The notes under the pieces were generated by a model. The model worked only from the letters and a program-made list of their open reading frames with translations, ran no database searches and was not told the origin of the DNA. This document shows positions 44,694-53,329 of a DNA stretch of 64,000 bases, one piece after another. Every line of letters starts with the position of its first letter. The first letter of the stretch is position 1. Made by a program: the position numbers and the translations under genes. This stretch comes from Marifrigoribacter sp965178585 (GTDB taxonomy: Bacteria > Bacteroidota > Bacteroidia > Flavobacteriales > Flavobacteriaceae): the NCBI GenBank assembly GCA_965178585.1, contig OZ238267.1, positions 3,038,001 through 3,102,000 of the forward strand, written 5' to 3'.

Positions 44694-45872
44694 ATGATAA
44701 CAGTAGAAGAAGCTTTCGAGCTTGTAAAAAACAACATTAATTCAACTCAAATTTCAGTGCCTTGTAAAGTTGTTAAAGCAACTGGATTTGTTTTAGCTGA
44801 AAATGTGTATTCGCCAATAAACATGCCACCCTTTAGACAATCCGCTATGGATGGCTATGCATTGAATATCCACGATAAAACTTCCTATAAAATTATAGAT
44901 GAAGTAAAAGCAGGTGATGGACATCTCCCAGTTTTAAAAGCAGGTGAAGCAGTTAGAATTTTCACAGGATCAGCTGTTCCAGAAACTGCAAATACAGTAA
45001 TCATGCAAGAAAAAGTGACTGCAGATAATAACCAGTTACTATTAAATAGTCCAGCAGTATTTAATGAAAATATACGCCCACAAGGAGAACAAATAAAAGA
45101 AGGAAACATAGCAATAACAAAAGGGACAAAATTAACTCCTGCTGCTATTGGGTTTTTACTCACTTTGGGTATCATGGAAGTCAATGTTTTTAAAAAACCA
45201 AAAATTGGAGTTGTAACTACAGGAAATGAATTAATTGAACCAGGTCAAAAATTAACATATGGAAAGATTTACGAAAGCAATTCTGGGATGTTATATACTG
45301 GATTATTAAGTTTAGGGTTTTCAGATACTACACTTTATAAAGTTAAGGATGATTATAAAAGCACAGTAGCAACTTTAGAAAAAGTTATTTCGGAAAATGA
45401 TGTAATTCTTATAACGGGAGGAATTTCTGTTGGAGATTACGATTTTGTAGGAAAGGCATTATTAGAATTAGGAACCGAACAAATATTTTATAAAGTAAAA
45501 CAGAAACCTGGTAAACCTCTTTTCTTTGGAAAAATAAAAAACAAACCTGTTTTTGCACTTCCGGGGAATCCAGCTTCCGCATTAAGTAGCTTTTATGTAT
45601 ATGTTCATCCTTCATTAGAAAAATTATCTGGTAACATCAACTTTTCTATAAAAAAAGGAACAGCAATTTTAACCTATGAATATTTAAAAAAAGGAGATCG
45701 AGCCCAATTTTTAAAAGCCTACCATAAAGATGGTGAAGTAACCATATTAAAAGCTCAAAGTTCTGCCATGTTAAACACTTTCGTAATAGCAAATGCTTTT
45801 GTTTATATTCCGTGGGACGTATCTCAATACTCAAAAGGAGATTTGGTGAACATTATCCATTTGCCTATTTAA
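44694..45872 (+). CDS. moeA: Molybdopterin molybdenumtransferase MoeA
   Basis: 392 residues from ATG 44694; an upstream TTG in the same frame lies within the operator and is rejected. MoeA signatures: ITVEEAFELVKNNI, MPPFRQSAMDGYAL, VRIFTGSAVPETANTVIMQEKV, GVVTTGNELIEPGQKL, ILITGGISVGDYDFV and FFGKIKNKPVFALPGNPASAL. It inserts molybdate into adenylylated molybdopterin. It is first of nine genes at 44694-51212 that together encode almost the whole Moco pathway. Confidence 0.94.
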   Translation: MITVEEAFELVKNNINSTQISVPCKVVKATGFVLAENVYSPINMPPFRQSAMDGYALNIHDKTSYKIIDEVKAGDGHLPVLKAGEAVRIFTGSAVPETANTVIMQEKVTADNNQLLLNSPAVFNENIRPQGEQIKEGNIAITKGTKLTPAAIGFLLTLGIMEVNVFKKPKIGVVTTGNELIEPGQKLTYGKIYESNSGMLYTGLLSLGFSDTTLYKVKDDYKSTVATLEKVISENDVILITGGISVGDYDFVGKALLELGTEQIFYKVKQKPGKPLFFGKIKNKPVFALPGNPASALSSFYVYVHPSLEKLSGNINFSIKKGTAILTYEYLKKGDRAQFLKAYHKDGEVTILKAQSSAMLNTFVIANAFVYIPWDVSQYSKGDLVNIIHLPI

Positions 45873-45881
45873 TTTAAGAAT

Positions 45882-46220
45882 ATGAAATATAAAATTAAAA
45901 GTAGAATTTGGATTGAAGCCGATGATAATGTGTTATTAGGAGAAGGTCGTGTTCGCCTTTTAAAAGCCATTGAAGAAACGGGATCTTTATCTAAAGCTGC
46001 AAAGAGTTTGAATATCTCCTATAAAAAAGCTTGGACTCTTGTGGATGCTGTAAATAAATCGGCAAAAAAAAGGGTTACAGAAAGCAGTATTGGCGGTAAA
46101 GGTGGTGGTGGTGCAAAATTAACTGCCTATGGAAAAAATTTAATTGTTGCTTTTGATGAGATTAATAAAGATTGCTGGAATCATTTAGACAAGCAACTTG
46201 AGAAGATTTGTAACTTATGA
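45882..46220 (+). CDS. ModE-like winged helix-turn-helix regulator without molybdate-binding domain
   Basis: 112 residues. It matches the ModE N-terminal DNA-binding domain: IWIEADDNVLLGEGRVRLLKAIEETGSLSKAAKSLNISYKKAWTLVDAVN, with the Gly-rich wing SSIGGKGGGGAKLT. Full ModE has about 260 residues with two molbindin domains at the C-terminus; these are missing. Sensing of molybdate or cofactor must therefore be indirect or use a partner. It probably binds the CGTTATATT-N7-ACATAACG site upstream of moeA. Its stop overlaps the transporter start (ATGA). Confidence 0.88.
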   Translation: MKYKIKSRIWIEADDNVLLGEGRVRLLKAIEETGSLSKAAKSLNISYKKAWTLVDAVNKSAKKRVTESSIGGKGGGGAKLTAYGKNLIVAFDEINKDCWNHLDKQLEKICNL

Positions 46221-46960
46221 TTTTTGATATAGAAAACATATTGATTTTCTTGTTGATTTTGCCTATCGTTTCTTTTTTTTACGCTAGTGTTGGTCACGGG
46301 GGAGCAAGTGGTTACTTAGCTTTAATGGCCTTGTTTTCTGTTACCCCAGAATTAATGAAACCAACTGCATTACTACTCAATCTTTTTGTAGCAGCAATAG
46401 CCTTTTATTATTATTATAAAGAAGGTTTCTTTAATAAAAAACTGTTCTTATATTTTGCTGTTGCTTCTATTCCAATGTCGATTTTAGGTGGCTATATTGA
46501 GGTAGACGCAACTATTTATAAAAAGGTTTTAGCGGTATTATTAATCTTTGCAGTTTTAAAAATGTTAAATGTATTTGGGAAAGAAAGTACCAAAATCAGA
46601 GACATTAAATTATGGCAAGGCCTACTTGTTGGTGGGATTATTGGATTCTTTTCTGGGTTAATTGGAATTGGAGGCGGCATTATTTTAAGTCCTATTATTC
46701 TATTATTACATTGGGGGAAAATGAAGGAAGCTGCAGCTGTTTCTGCTTTATTTATTTGGGTAAATTCTGCAGGAGGACTTGTAGGACAATTAAGTAGTGG
46801 TATAAGTTTAAGTATAGAATCTTTTGGATTGGTTGCCATTGCTTTAGTAGGTGGGTTTTTAGGCGCTTATTTTGGAAGTAAAAAAATGAACAATCAAAAT
46901 TTAAGATACCTACTAGCATTCGTACTTGTATTGGCATCTGTTAAATTATTCTATGTTTAA
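46217..46960 (+). CDS. TSUP (TauE/SafE) family anion transporter
   Basis: 247 residues, about eight membrane helices in two inverted halves, each with the family motif: FFYASVGHGGASGYLALMAL near the start and FFSGLIGIGGGIILSPIILL near residue 150. TSUP proteins move sulphur oxyanions and organosulphur compounds. In this operon it overlaps the ModE-like gene by 4 bases and abuts mobA, so a role in molybdate or sulphur anion movement for cofactor synthesis is likely by context but unproven. No modABC genes are seen nearby. Confidence 0.85.
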   Translation: MIFDIENILIFLLILPIVSFFYASVGHGGASGYLALMALFSVTPELMKPTALLLNLFVAAIAFYYYYKEGFFNKKLFLYFAVASIPMSILGGYIEVDATIYKKVLAVLLIFAVLKMLNVFGKESTKIRDIKLWQGLLVGGIIGFFSGLIGIGGGIILSPIILLLHWGKMKEAAAVSALFIWVNSAGGLVGQLSSGISLSIESFGLVAIALVGGFLGAYFGSKKMNNQNLRYLLAFVLVLASVKLFYV

Positions 46961-47536
46961 ATGAATGCAAAAAATAACATAACTGGTATTATTCTCGCAG
47001 GAGGAAAAAGCTCAAGAATGGGTACTGACAAAGGATTTGTTTCTTATAACAACAAACCATTTGTCGAACATATTATAAAAGCAATGCAACCTTTGGTAGG
47101 CGATATTATAATTATAAGTAATAACAAAAACTATGAGGTTTTTGGTTTTGATTGTTATAACGATTTAGTTAAAAATGCTGGCCCTTTAGCAGGAATATAT
47201 ACGGGACTAAAGTATTCTAAAACAGAAAATAATTTAATCGTTAGCTGTGATGTCCCATTAATAAATACCGAAGTATTACAAAAGTTAACAGAGCAGACTA
47301 ATGATTCATCTGATATAATACAATTACAGAGCAAAGGAAAAAACATGCCTCTTATTGCGATATATAAAAAGTATTGTATGAATATTTTTAAGGAAGAACT
47401 AAAACAAGATCAACGAAAAGTACAGAAAGCTTTACAAAAATTTCAAGTTAAAAGAGTGGTTATGGATTCTGATTTTGAAAAGCATACCACTAATATAAAT
47501 ACGATTAAGGATTTAGAATTATTAGAAGATAATTAA
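46961..47536 (+). CDS. mobA: Molybdenum cofactor guanylyltransferase MobA
   Basis: 191 residues. The nucleotidyltransferase opening GIILAGGKSSRMGTDKGFVSYNNKPFVEHI, the NAGPLAGIYTGLKY loop and the metal-binding VSCDVPLI are diagnostic of MobA. It adds GMP to Mo-molybdopterin to form the guanine dinucleotide cofactor used by DMSO reductase-family enzymes such as nitrate reductases Nar and Nap. This implies such an enzyme elsewhere in the genome. It directly follows the TSUP stop codon and shares one base with moaD. Confidence 0.92.
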   Translation: MNAKNNITGIILAGGKSSRMGTDKGFVSYNNKPFVEHIIKAMQPLVGDIIIISNNKNYEVFGFDCYNDLVKNAGPLAGIYTGLKYSKTENNLIVSCDVPLINTEVLQKLTEQTNDSSDIIQLQSKGKNMPLIAIYKKYCMNIFKEELKQDQRKVQKALQKFQVKRVVMDSDFEKHTTNINTIKDLELLEDN

Positions 47537-47769
47537 TGAAAATAACAATTAAATATTTTGGATTATTAGCTGAGGTGAGCGGTTGTATTGAAGAACAAAT
47601 CGATTTTTCTGGAAAAAACATATTAGATTTAAAAAGCGTGCTTTTTGAAAAATATGAGTTATTAAAAACTAAAGATTTCCAAATTGCTCAGAATAATAAT
47701 TTAACAACGAATGATGCCGAAGTAATTGCTTCAGAAATTGCATTACTCCCTCCTTTTGCTGGAGGTTAA
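47536..47769 (+). CDS. moaD: Molybdopterin synthase sulphur carrier subunit MoaD
   Basis: 77 residues, beta-grasp fold of ubiquitin type: MKITIKYFGLLAEVSGC at the start and LPPFAGG at the end. The final Gly-Gly is the site adenylated by MoeB and then charged with sulphur. Start overlaps the mobA stop (TAATG). The partner MoaE is two genes downstream. Confidence 0.93.
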   Translation: MKITIKYFGLLAEVSGCIEEQIDFSGKNILDLKSVLFEKYELLKTKDFQIAQNNNLTTNDAEVIASEIALLPPFAGG

Positions 47770-47772
47770 AAT

Positions 47773-48843
47773 ATGAATAGATACAACAGACATATAATTC
47801 TTTCAGAAATTGGTTTAGAGGGCCAAAACAAGCTTTCTAACGCTAAAGTATTGGTCGTTGGGGCTGGCGGATTAGGCTGTCCTGTTTTACAATATCTTGC
47901 AGCAGCTGGAATTGGGACTCTTGGAATAATAGATTTTGATATCGTGTCAGAATCTAACTTACAAAGACAAATATTATTTGGTTCTTCTTCTTTGGGAGAA
48001 AATAAAGCCATTGCTGCAAAAAAGAGATTAAAAGATTTAAATGATACTATATCAATCAAAGCTTATCCTGAAAAATTAACTTATAAAAATGCACTTTCAA
48101 TATTTCAAAACTACGATATCATTGTAGATGGCACCGATAATTTTACTACGCGATATTTAGTAAATGATGCTTCAATTATCACAAAAAAACCTTTGGTCTA
48201 CGCAGGTATTTATAAGTTTGAAGGTCAGGTTGCTGTGTTTAATTATAACAATGGACCAAGCTATCGTTGTTTATTTCCTAATCCGCCTAAAGAAGATGCA
48301 GTTCCTAACTGTTCAGAAATTGGAGTATTAGGGGTTTTACCAGGCATTATAGGAACACTTCAAGCCAACGAAACGATTAAACTTATTTTAGGAATTGGAG
48401 AAGTCCTTTCGGGAAAAGTACTCTATTATAATTCTTTAAATCATCAATCTCAAATCCTAAATGTGATTCGTTCAGAAAAAGAAATTAAAAAAGTAATGGA
48501 TTCAGCAAATATTTTTGAAACCCTTGATGAAGAAGTAAATTGTGAAACAAAAAGCTCAATTATTTCATTAAATGAAACAATAAACAAAGATAATATTCAA
48601 TGGATAGATGTTCGTAATCGTATACATCCAAAAATAAATCACCCCGAAGTTCTTCAAATTCCTTTGAACGATTTTGAACAGAATTTACATAGAATTGATA
48701 GGAACAAAGTGCAAATTGTTTTTTGCCAAGCTGGTATAAAAAGTAAAAAAGCAGTTTCTATATTACAAAAACATCAAATTCAAGATTGCTTCAGTTTAAA
48801 AAACGGAGCTTATGAAGTGATGGATTATTTTAAAAACAGGTAA
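47773..48843 (+). CDS. moeB: MoeB-type MoaD adenylyltransferase with rhodanese domain
   Basis: 356 residues. The N-terminal ThiF/MoeB domain has RYNRHIILSEIGLEGQNKL, the nucleotide loop VLVVGAGGLGCPVLQYLAAAG, ESNLQRQILF, VDGTDNFTTRYLVND and the catalytic region VPNCSEIGVLGVLPGIIG. A C-terminal rhodanese domain (about 270-356) has an active-site Cys in VFCQAGIKSKKA. It activates the MoaD tail and the fused rhodanese may supply sulphur, as in MOCS3-like proteins. It lies between moaD and moaE. Confidence 0.92.
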   Translation: MNRYNRHIILSEIGLEGQNKLSNAKVLVVGAGGLGCPVLQYLAAAGIGTLGIIDFDIVSESNLQRQILFGSSSLGENKAIAAKKRLKDLNDTISIKAYPEKLTYKNALSIFQNYDIIVDGTDNFTTRYLVNDASIITKKPLVYAGIYKFEGQVAVFNYNNGPSYRCLFPNPPKEDAVPNCSEIGVLGVLPGIIGTLQANETIKLILGIGEVLSGKVLYYNSLNHQSQILNVIRSEKEIKKVMDSANIFETLDEEVNCETKSSIISLNETINKDNIQWIDVRNRIHPKINHPEVLQIPLNDFEQNLHRIDRNKVQIVFCQAGIKSKKAVSILQKHQIQDCFSLKNGAYEVMDYFKNR

Positions 48844-48845
48844 TT

Positions 48846-49289
48846 ATGAAAAACAATAAACCAAAAAATGTATTTAGAGAAGGTGCAATTTCTTCAGAAT
48901 TTATTGCAAACTCAATAGCCAAACATCAAGTGAAAACGGGTATTGGAGCACACAATATTTTTCTAGGTCAAGTGCGTGCAGATGAAGTTGATACTAAAAT
49001 AGTTTCAGCTATTGATTATACTGCCCATAAAGAAATGGCAAACCTGAAATTTCATGAAATTAGAGAAGAAGCTTTTTCAAAATTTGATCTAAGCTGTATG
49101 CATATCTATCATAGTTTAGGAAATGTAAATGCAGGTGAAATTTGTTTATTTGTTTTCGTTTCTTCCAAAAGACGCAAAGAGGTATTTCCAGCTTTAGAAT
49201 TTATTGTAGAGGAAATAAAAGCAAAAGTTCCTGTATTTGGGAAAGAAATATTTGAAGACGAAACTCATCAATGGAAAGTAAATTCTTAA
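48846..49289 (+). CDS. moaE: Molybdopterin synthase catalytic subunit MoaE
   Basis: 147 residues, normal MoaE size. TGIGAHNIFLGQVRADEVD, AIDYTAHKEMANLKFHEIREEAF, IYHSLGNVNAGEICLFVFVSSKRRKEVF and FGKEIFEDETHQWKVN are family signatures, including the active-site Lys. It forms a heterotetramer with MoaD and converts cPMP to molybdopterin. Gaps of 2 and 4 bases to its neighbours show one operon. Confidence 0.94.
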   Translation: MKNNKPKNVFREGAISSEFIANSIAKHQVKTGIGAHNIFLGQVRADEVDTKIVSAIDYTAHKEMANLKFHEIREEAFSKFDLSCMHIYHSLGNVNAGEICLFVFVSSKRRKEVFPALEFIVEEIKAKVPVFGKEIFEDETHQWKVNS

Positions 49290-49293
49290 AAAA

Positions 49294-50205
49294 ATGGTAG
49301 ATATCACACATAAAAGCACCACGTTAAGAATAGCAACAGCACAAGCTATTGTAAAAGTAAGTAGTAACGATACAATTAATGCTATTAAAAACAATACCGT
49401 TCCAAAAGGGAATGTTTTTGCTATGAGTAAAGCAGCTGGTTTATTAGGGGTAAAAAAAACGCCTGAATTATTACCAGATTGTCATCCTATGCCAATAGAA
49501 TACACTGGAATTGAATATGAAATTAACGGTTTAGAAATCAAAATTTTAATGACCGTAAAAACTATTTATAAAACGGGTGTGGAAGTTGAAGCTATGCACG
49601 GAGCAAGTGTAGTGGCTTTAAATATGTACGATATGTTAAAGCCTATCGATAAGGGAATTGAAATCCTTCAAATTAAATTATTAGAAAAGAAAGGTGGAAA
49701 ATCTGATTTTAAAGATCGTTTTAGAAAAGACCTTACAGCTGCTGTGATAGTTTGTTCCGATACTATTTCTGCAGGTCAAAAAGAAGACAGAGCTGGGAAA
49801 GCAATTATTAAAAAACTAGAAGAATGTGATGTTTCAATTTCAGATTATATTGTTATTCCAGATGAAAAAGATATCATTCAAGAAAAGGCAAAACATTATC
49901 AAAAACAAGGAATTGATTTAATTATTTATACAGGTGGAACAGGACTTTCTAAAAGAGATGTCACTCCTGAAGCTTTGATTCCTTTATTAAACAGAAGGAT
50001 ACCCGGTATCGAAGAAGCAATTCGTACATACGGACAAGATAGAACTCCTTATTCCATGTTATCAAGAAGTATCGCTGGGACTATAGAGAAAACATTAGTT
50101 ATTGCCTTACCAGGTTCTACCAATGGAGCTAAAGAGTCTATGGACGCTATATTCCCTTCCGTTTTACATATTTATAGAATATTAAAAGGTGCACGCCACG
50201 ATTAA
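49294..50205 (+). CDS. Fused MoaC-MoaB/MogA bifunctional Moco protein
   Basis: 303 residues in two domains. Residues 1-150 are MoaC (cPMP synthase): MVDITHKSTTLRIATAQA, LLPDCHPMPIEYTGIEYEI, VEVEAMHGASVVALNMYDMLK. Residues about 155-303 are a MoaB/MogA adenylyltransferase: AAVIVCSDTISAGQKEDRAGKAI, IIYTGGTGLSKRDVTPEAL, and ALPGSTNGAKESMDAIFP. The fusion joins an early and a late step of the pathway, and is common in Bacteroidetes. It shares one base with moaA. Confidence 0.93.
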   Translation: MVDITHKSTTLRIATAQAIVKVSSNDTINAIKNNTVPKGNVFAMSKAAGLLGVKKTPELLPDCHPMPIEYTGIEYEINGLEIKILMTVKTIYKTGVEVEAMHGASVVALNMYDMLKPIDKGIEILQIKLLEKKGGKSDFKDRFRKDLTAAVIVCSDTISAGQKEDRAGKAIIKKLEECDVSISDYIVIPDEKDIIQEKAKHYQKQGIDLIIYTGGTGLSKRDVTPEALIPLLNRRIPGIEEAIRTYGQDRTPYSMLSRSIAGTIEKTLVIALPGSTNGAKESMDAIFPSVLHIYRILKGARHD

Positions 50206-51212
50206 TGAAGAACACTCAAAACATATTAACCGATCGGTTTAAAAGAAAGCATACTTATTTGCGTATTTCTCTTACAGAACGATGCAACCTAAGATGTACT
50301 TATTGTATGCCTGCTGAAGGGGTTCCTCTTTCTCATAAATCTCATATTATGAATTATGACGAGATTTATAAAATTGCTAAGACCTTTGTAGATAATGGAG
50401 TTACAAAAATAAGACTAACTGGCGGCGAACCTTTGATAAGAAAAGATATCCCCGTGATTCTTGGAAAATTAGCTTCACTCCCTGTTGAGCTTGCTATTAC
50501 CACAAATGGAATTACAATAGATAAGCATATCGATGTTTTAAAAGAAAACAACATTAATAACATAAATGTAAGTTTAGACACTTTATCTGAAGCTAAATTT
50601 AAAGAAATTACACGTCGTAATCAATTTGAAAAAGTATATCAAAACATTCTTTTATTAGTTGAAAACGGATTTAATGTTAAGATCAATGCCGTTTTAATTA
50701 AAGGTTTTAATGACAATGAAATTATAGATTTTATCAAACTCACTAAAGAACTTCCTATATCATTTCGATTTATAGAATTTATGCCTTTTGATGGTAATAA
50801 GTGGGATCTTAAAAAAATGGTTTCATATGCTGAAGTAATGGAGATTGCAACAAATCATTTTTCTAATGACAAAATCGAACGAATAAAAGATGCTGAAAAT
50901 GATACTTCAAAAAATTATAAAATAAAAGGCTTTAAAGGAAGTTTTGCAATTATCAGTTCAGTTACCAATCCATTTTGTGATTCTTGTAATCGATTACGTT
51001 TAACAGCAGACGGGAAGCTTAAAAACTGTTTGTTTTCAGCAACTGAATCAGATTTACTTACTTCATTACGAGAAGGAAAATCCATTGAGCCAATTGTTCA
51101 AAAAGCAGTACTAGGAAAATTTAAAATTAGAGGAGGAATGAATACCCTAGAAAAACTTAAAAAACCCGATTTACATTCCAAAAACAGAAGTATGATTACT
51201 ATTGGAGGATAA
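50205..51212 (+). CDS. moaA: GTP 3',8-cyclase MoaA (radical SAM)
   Basis: 335 residues. The radical SAM site is Cys27, Cys31, Cys34 in LTERCNLRCTYCMPAEGV. The second [4Fe-4S] site at the C-terminus has cysteines in VTNPFCDSCNRLRLTADGKLKNCLF. LRLTGGEPLIRKDI is the SAM-binding GGEP region. It ends in KNRSMITIGG, where the Gly-Gly tail is needed for activity in this family. It performs the first step of Moco synthesis together with MoaC. It is the last gene of the operon. Confidence 0.96.
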   Translation: MKNTQNILTDRFKRKHTYLRISLTERCNLRCTYCMPAEGVPLSHKSHIMNYDEIYKIAKTFVDNGVTKIRLTGGEPLIRKDIPVILGKLASLPVELAITTNGITIDKHIDVLKENNINNINVSLDTLSEAKFKEITRRNQFEKVYQNILLLVENGFNVKINAVLIKGFNDNEIIDFIKLTKELPISFRFIEFMPFDGNKWDLKKMVSYAEVMEIATNHFSNDKIERIKDAENDTSKNYKIKGFKGSFAIISSVTNPFCDSCNRLRLTADGKLKNCLFSATESDLLTSLREGKSIEPIVQKAVLGKFKIRGGMNTLEKLKKPDLHSKNRSMITIGG

Positions 51213-51415
51213 ACCCTCATTACACATTAGAAAATTTATTATAACCCGAAACTACTTCAAAATATAACGCTTCGCTACATTTTTTAGTTGAACCATAGCA
51301 ATGCTATGCTTAAACTTATAAAAAGTCATATTTTATTGCATTTTCAATTCTCATTACAAAGTTCTAATATTTTATGAGCGTTAATTATCTGAACCTATGG
51401 TAAGAATTTAGGTGT

Positions 51416-51435
51416 AAAAGACTGTTTTATCTTTT
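51416..51435. promoter_or_regulatory. AAAAGA-N8-TCTTTT inverted repeat, copy before the 598-residue protein
   Basis: AAAAGA, spacer CTGTTTTA, TCTTTT. The centre lies 33.5 bases from the last G of the -7-like box TATCTTG (51453-51459), about -40 from the expected start, the same distance as in the norQ copy. Confidence 0.6.
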
Positions 51436-51452
51436 TATTGTAGTTAAATAGG

Positions 51453-51459
51453 TATCTTG
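51453..51459 (+). promoter_or_regulatory. -7-like box (TATCTTG) of the 598-residue protein
   Basis: One base shorter than the TAnnTTTG consensus. It lies 32 bases before the ATG at 51492. Confidence 0.4.
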
Positions 51460-51491
51460 CATATCTATTTTAACTAATACCTAAAATTAAA

Positions 51492-53288
51492 ATGAAAAAA
51501 AGTCATTCATTTCATATCCCTGTTATGGGAATAGGATTCACAATAGACACTCCTTTTAAGGTTGCTCAATACGGAATGGATTCTGTAATATCTTTAGTAG
51601 ATGATATTTTATTAGAGAAATTAAGGAAAATGTACAGCGAAAAATTTGAGATTCCTTTTAAAGAAATTTCAGATAAAGCAGAAGATTTTAGAGCAAAAAG
51701 AATCACTTCTTATTTAAACTTGATGAACGATTTATCGGCTCAAAAATTTGAAGCTTTAAAAAATGTGTCAGAAGATAAAAGTAACGAGATTAAAAAATAC
51801 ATCTCTTTATTACCAGATTATTCTGATGTTAAAAAGGAATTTGAAAAACTTACCAAGAATAATTTTAACTATTCCGAAATTAAAAGTTGGGCAAAGAAAA
51901 ACCTAACCATGGGAAGTATTGATGTTAATATCATGACGAAAGTCGATAAAGACAATTATAAAAAAGATGAAAAATTATCAGTAGAATATAACGATGCACA
52001 CGCTGCTCTTAGAGGCTTTGCTAATAGCAACTTAAAATCTTCGGTAGTGCTTTCAGCAGGAATGAATCCAAGGCTTTATGCATATATGTCTCAATTTGAC
52101 GATTTTTATCCAGATGAAAACGGAACCATCAATAAAAAAATAATCCTAAAGGTTAGTGATTATAGATCGGCTATGATTCAAGGAAAATTTTTAGCCAAAA
52201 AAGGGCTATGGGTTTCAGAATATAGAATCGAATCTGGTCTTAATTGTGGCGGACATGCATTTGCAACAGAAGGATATCTTTTAGGTCCCGTTTTAGAAGA
52301 ATTTAAAGAAAAAAGAAATGAGTTAAAAGAATCTATCGAGAGTTTATTAATTTCTGTTCTTGAAAGTGAAGGAAGAACAATTCCTAAAAAACCTTTGCCT
52401 ATAAATATTACTGCTCAAGGTGGAGTTGGCACAGAAAAAGAACATAATTTTTTATTAGATTATTATAAGGTAGATTCAGTTGGTTGGGGCTCTCCTTTTT
52501 TATTAGTACCTGAAGCAACTACGGTAGATAGTGAAACTTTACAGAAACTTGAAACTGCAAAGGAAGAAGATTTATACCTAAGTGACATTTCACCTTTAGG
52601 GATTCCATTTAATAATCTTCGTGGAAATAGTAAAGATTTTGATAAGGAAACAAAAATTAATACGGGTAGACCTGGAAGTGTTTGTCCTAAAAGATTTGTA
52701 GCTCTAAATAAAGAATTTAAAGAAACAGGAATTTGTACTGCATCTAGAGAATACCAACGTAATAAAATAAAAGAATTAAAAACTCAAGATCTATCTATTT
52801 CAGAATATAAAAACCAATTTAATAAAGTCACCGAAAAAACGTGTACTTGTGTTGGTTTAGGAACCTCAGCATTATTAGCATATGGTTTAGATACAAAGGT
52901 TGAAGGAAAAGGGGTTTCTGTTTGTCCTGGACCTAATATGGCCTATTATTCCAAAAAAATGAGTTTAAAAGAAATGACTCATCATATCTATGGAAAATTA
53001 GATGTAATTTCTAGAACGGATCGTCCTAATATGTTTATTAAAGAATTGAATATTTATATCGATTATCTTAAAAACAAATTAGAAGAAACCAAAGGGGTTT
53101 TAGATAGAAAACAGTCGAAATATTTTTCAAACTTTTCAACAAATTTAAACGAAGGTATCTCCTACTATTACAATTTATTTGAAGCTTTTGATGATGCTAC
53201 TACTAACTATTTTAATGAATTAGGACTTAGTAAAAACAAATTAAAAGTGATTACTTTAGAGATTCAAAATCGAAAAGATATTAAATAA
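51492..53288 (+). CDS. Unrecognised 598-residue cysteine-containing protein in denitrification cluster
   Basis: I do not recognise a named family. There is no signal peptide or membrane helix, so it is probably cytosolic. The start FHIPVMGIGFTIDTPFKVAQYG, with GLNCGGHAFATEGYLLGP near 250 and PINITAQGGVGTEKEHNFLL near 305, has the glycine-rich look of a TIM-barrel flavin enzyme. Six cysteines are at 252, 398 (CPKRF), 415 (GICTASRE), 451 and 453 (CTCVGLG) and 478 (CPGP); the last five could hold an Fe-S cluster. The C-terminal 100 residues are helical. It lies between Moco and norQ genes with the shared promoter motif, pointing to a role under denitrifying conditions. Confidence 0.7.
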   Translation: MKKSHSFHIPVMGIGFTIDTPFKVAQYGMDSVISLVDDILLEKLRKMYSEKFEIPFKEISDKAEDFRAKRITSYLNLMNDLSAQKFEALKNVSEDKSNEIKKYISLLPDYSDVKKEFEKLTKNNFNYSEIKSWAKKNLTMGSIDVNIMTKVDKDNYKKDEKLSVEYNDAHAALRGFANSNLKSSVVLSAGMNPRLYAYMSQFDDFYPDENGTINKKIILKVSDYRSAMIQGKFLAKKGLWVSEYRIESGLNCGGHAFATEGYLLGPVLEEFKEKRNELKESIESLLISVLESEGRTIPKKPLPINITAQGGVGTEKEHNFLLDYYKVDSVGWGSPFLLVPEATTVDSETLQKLETAKEEDLYLSDISPLGIPFNNLRGNSKDFDKETKINTGRPGSVCPKRFVALNKEFKETGICTASREYQRNKIKELKTQDLSISEYKNQFNKVTEKTCTCVGLGTSALLAYGLDTKVEGKGVSVCPGPNMAYYSKKMSLKEMTHHIYGKLDVISRTDRPNMFIKELNIYIDYLKNKLEETKGVLDRKQSKYFSNFSTNLNEGISYYYNLFEAFDDATTNYFNELGLSKNKLKVITLEIQNRKDIK

Positions 53289-53293
53289 TCAAT

Positions 53294-53313
53294 AAAAGAC
53301 TATTTTATCTTTT
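53294..53313. promoter_or_regulatory. AAAAGA-N8-TCTTTT inverted repeat, norQ copy
   Basis: AAAAGA, spacer CTATTTTA, TCTTTT. The centre is 33.5 bases from the end of the -7 box at 53330-53337, the same spacing as upstream of the 598-residue protein. Confidence 0.65.
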
Positions 53314-53329
53314 TTATGTTTTTTTTTTG

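Larger units (their letters stand above)
51213..51491 (+). other. Intergenic region before the 598-residue protein
   Basis: 279 bases without a convincing gene. It has a hairpin at 51287-51315 centred on CATAGC-AAT-GCTATG, with imperfect outer pairing (AGTTGAA against TTAAACT), which may end the Moco transcript though no T run follows. The AAAAGA-N8-TCTTTT element and a -7-like box are at its right end. Confidence 0.55.
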
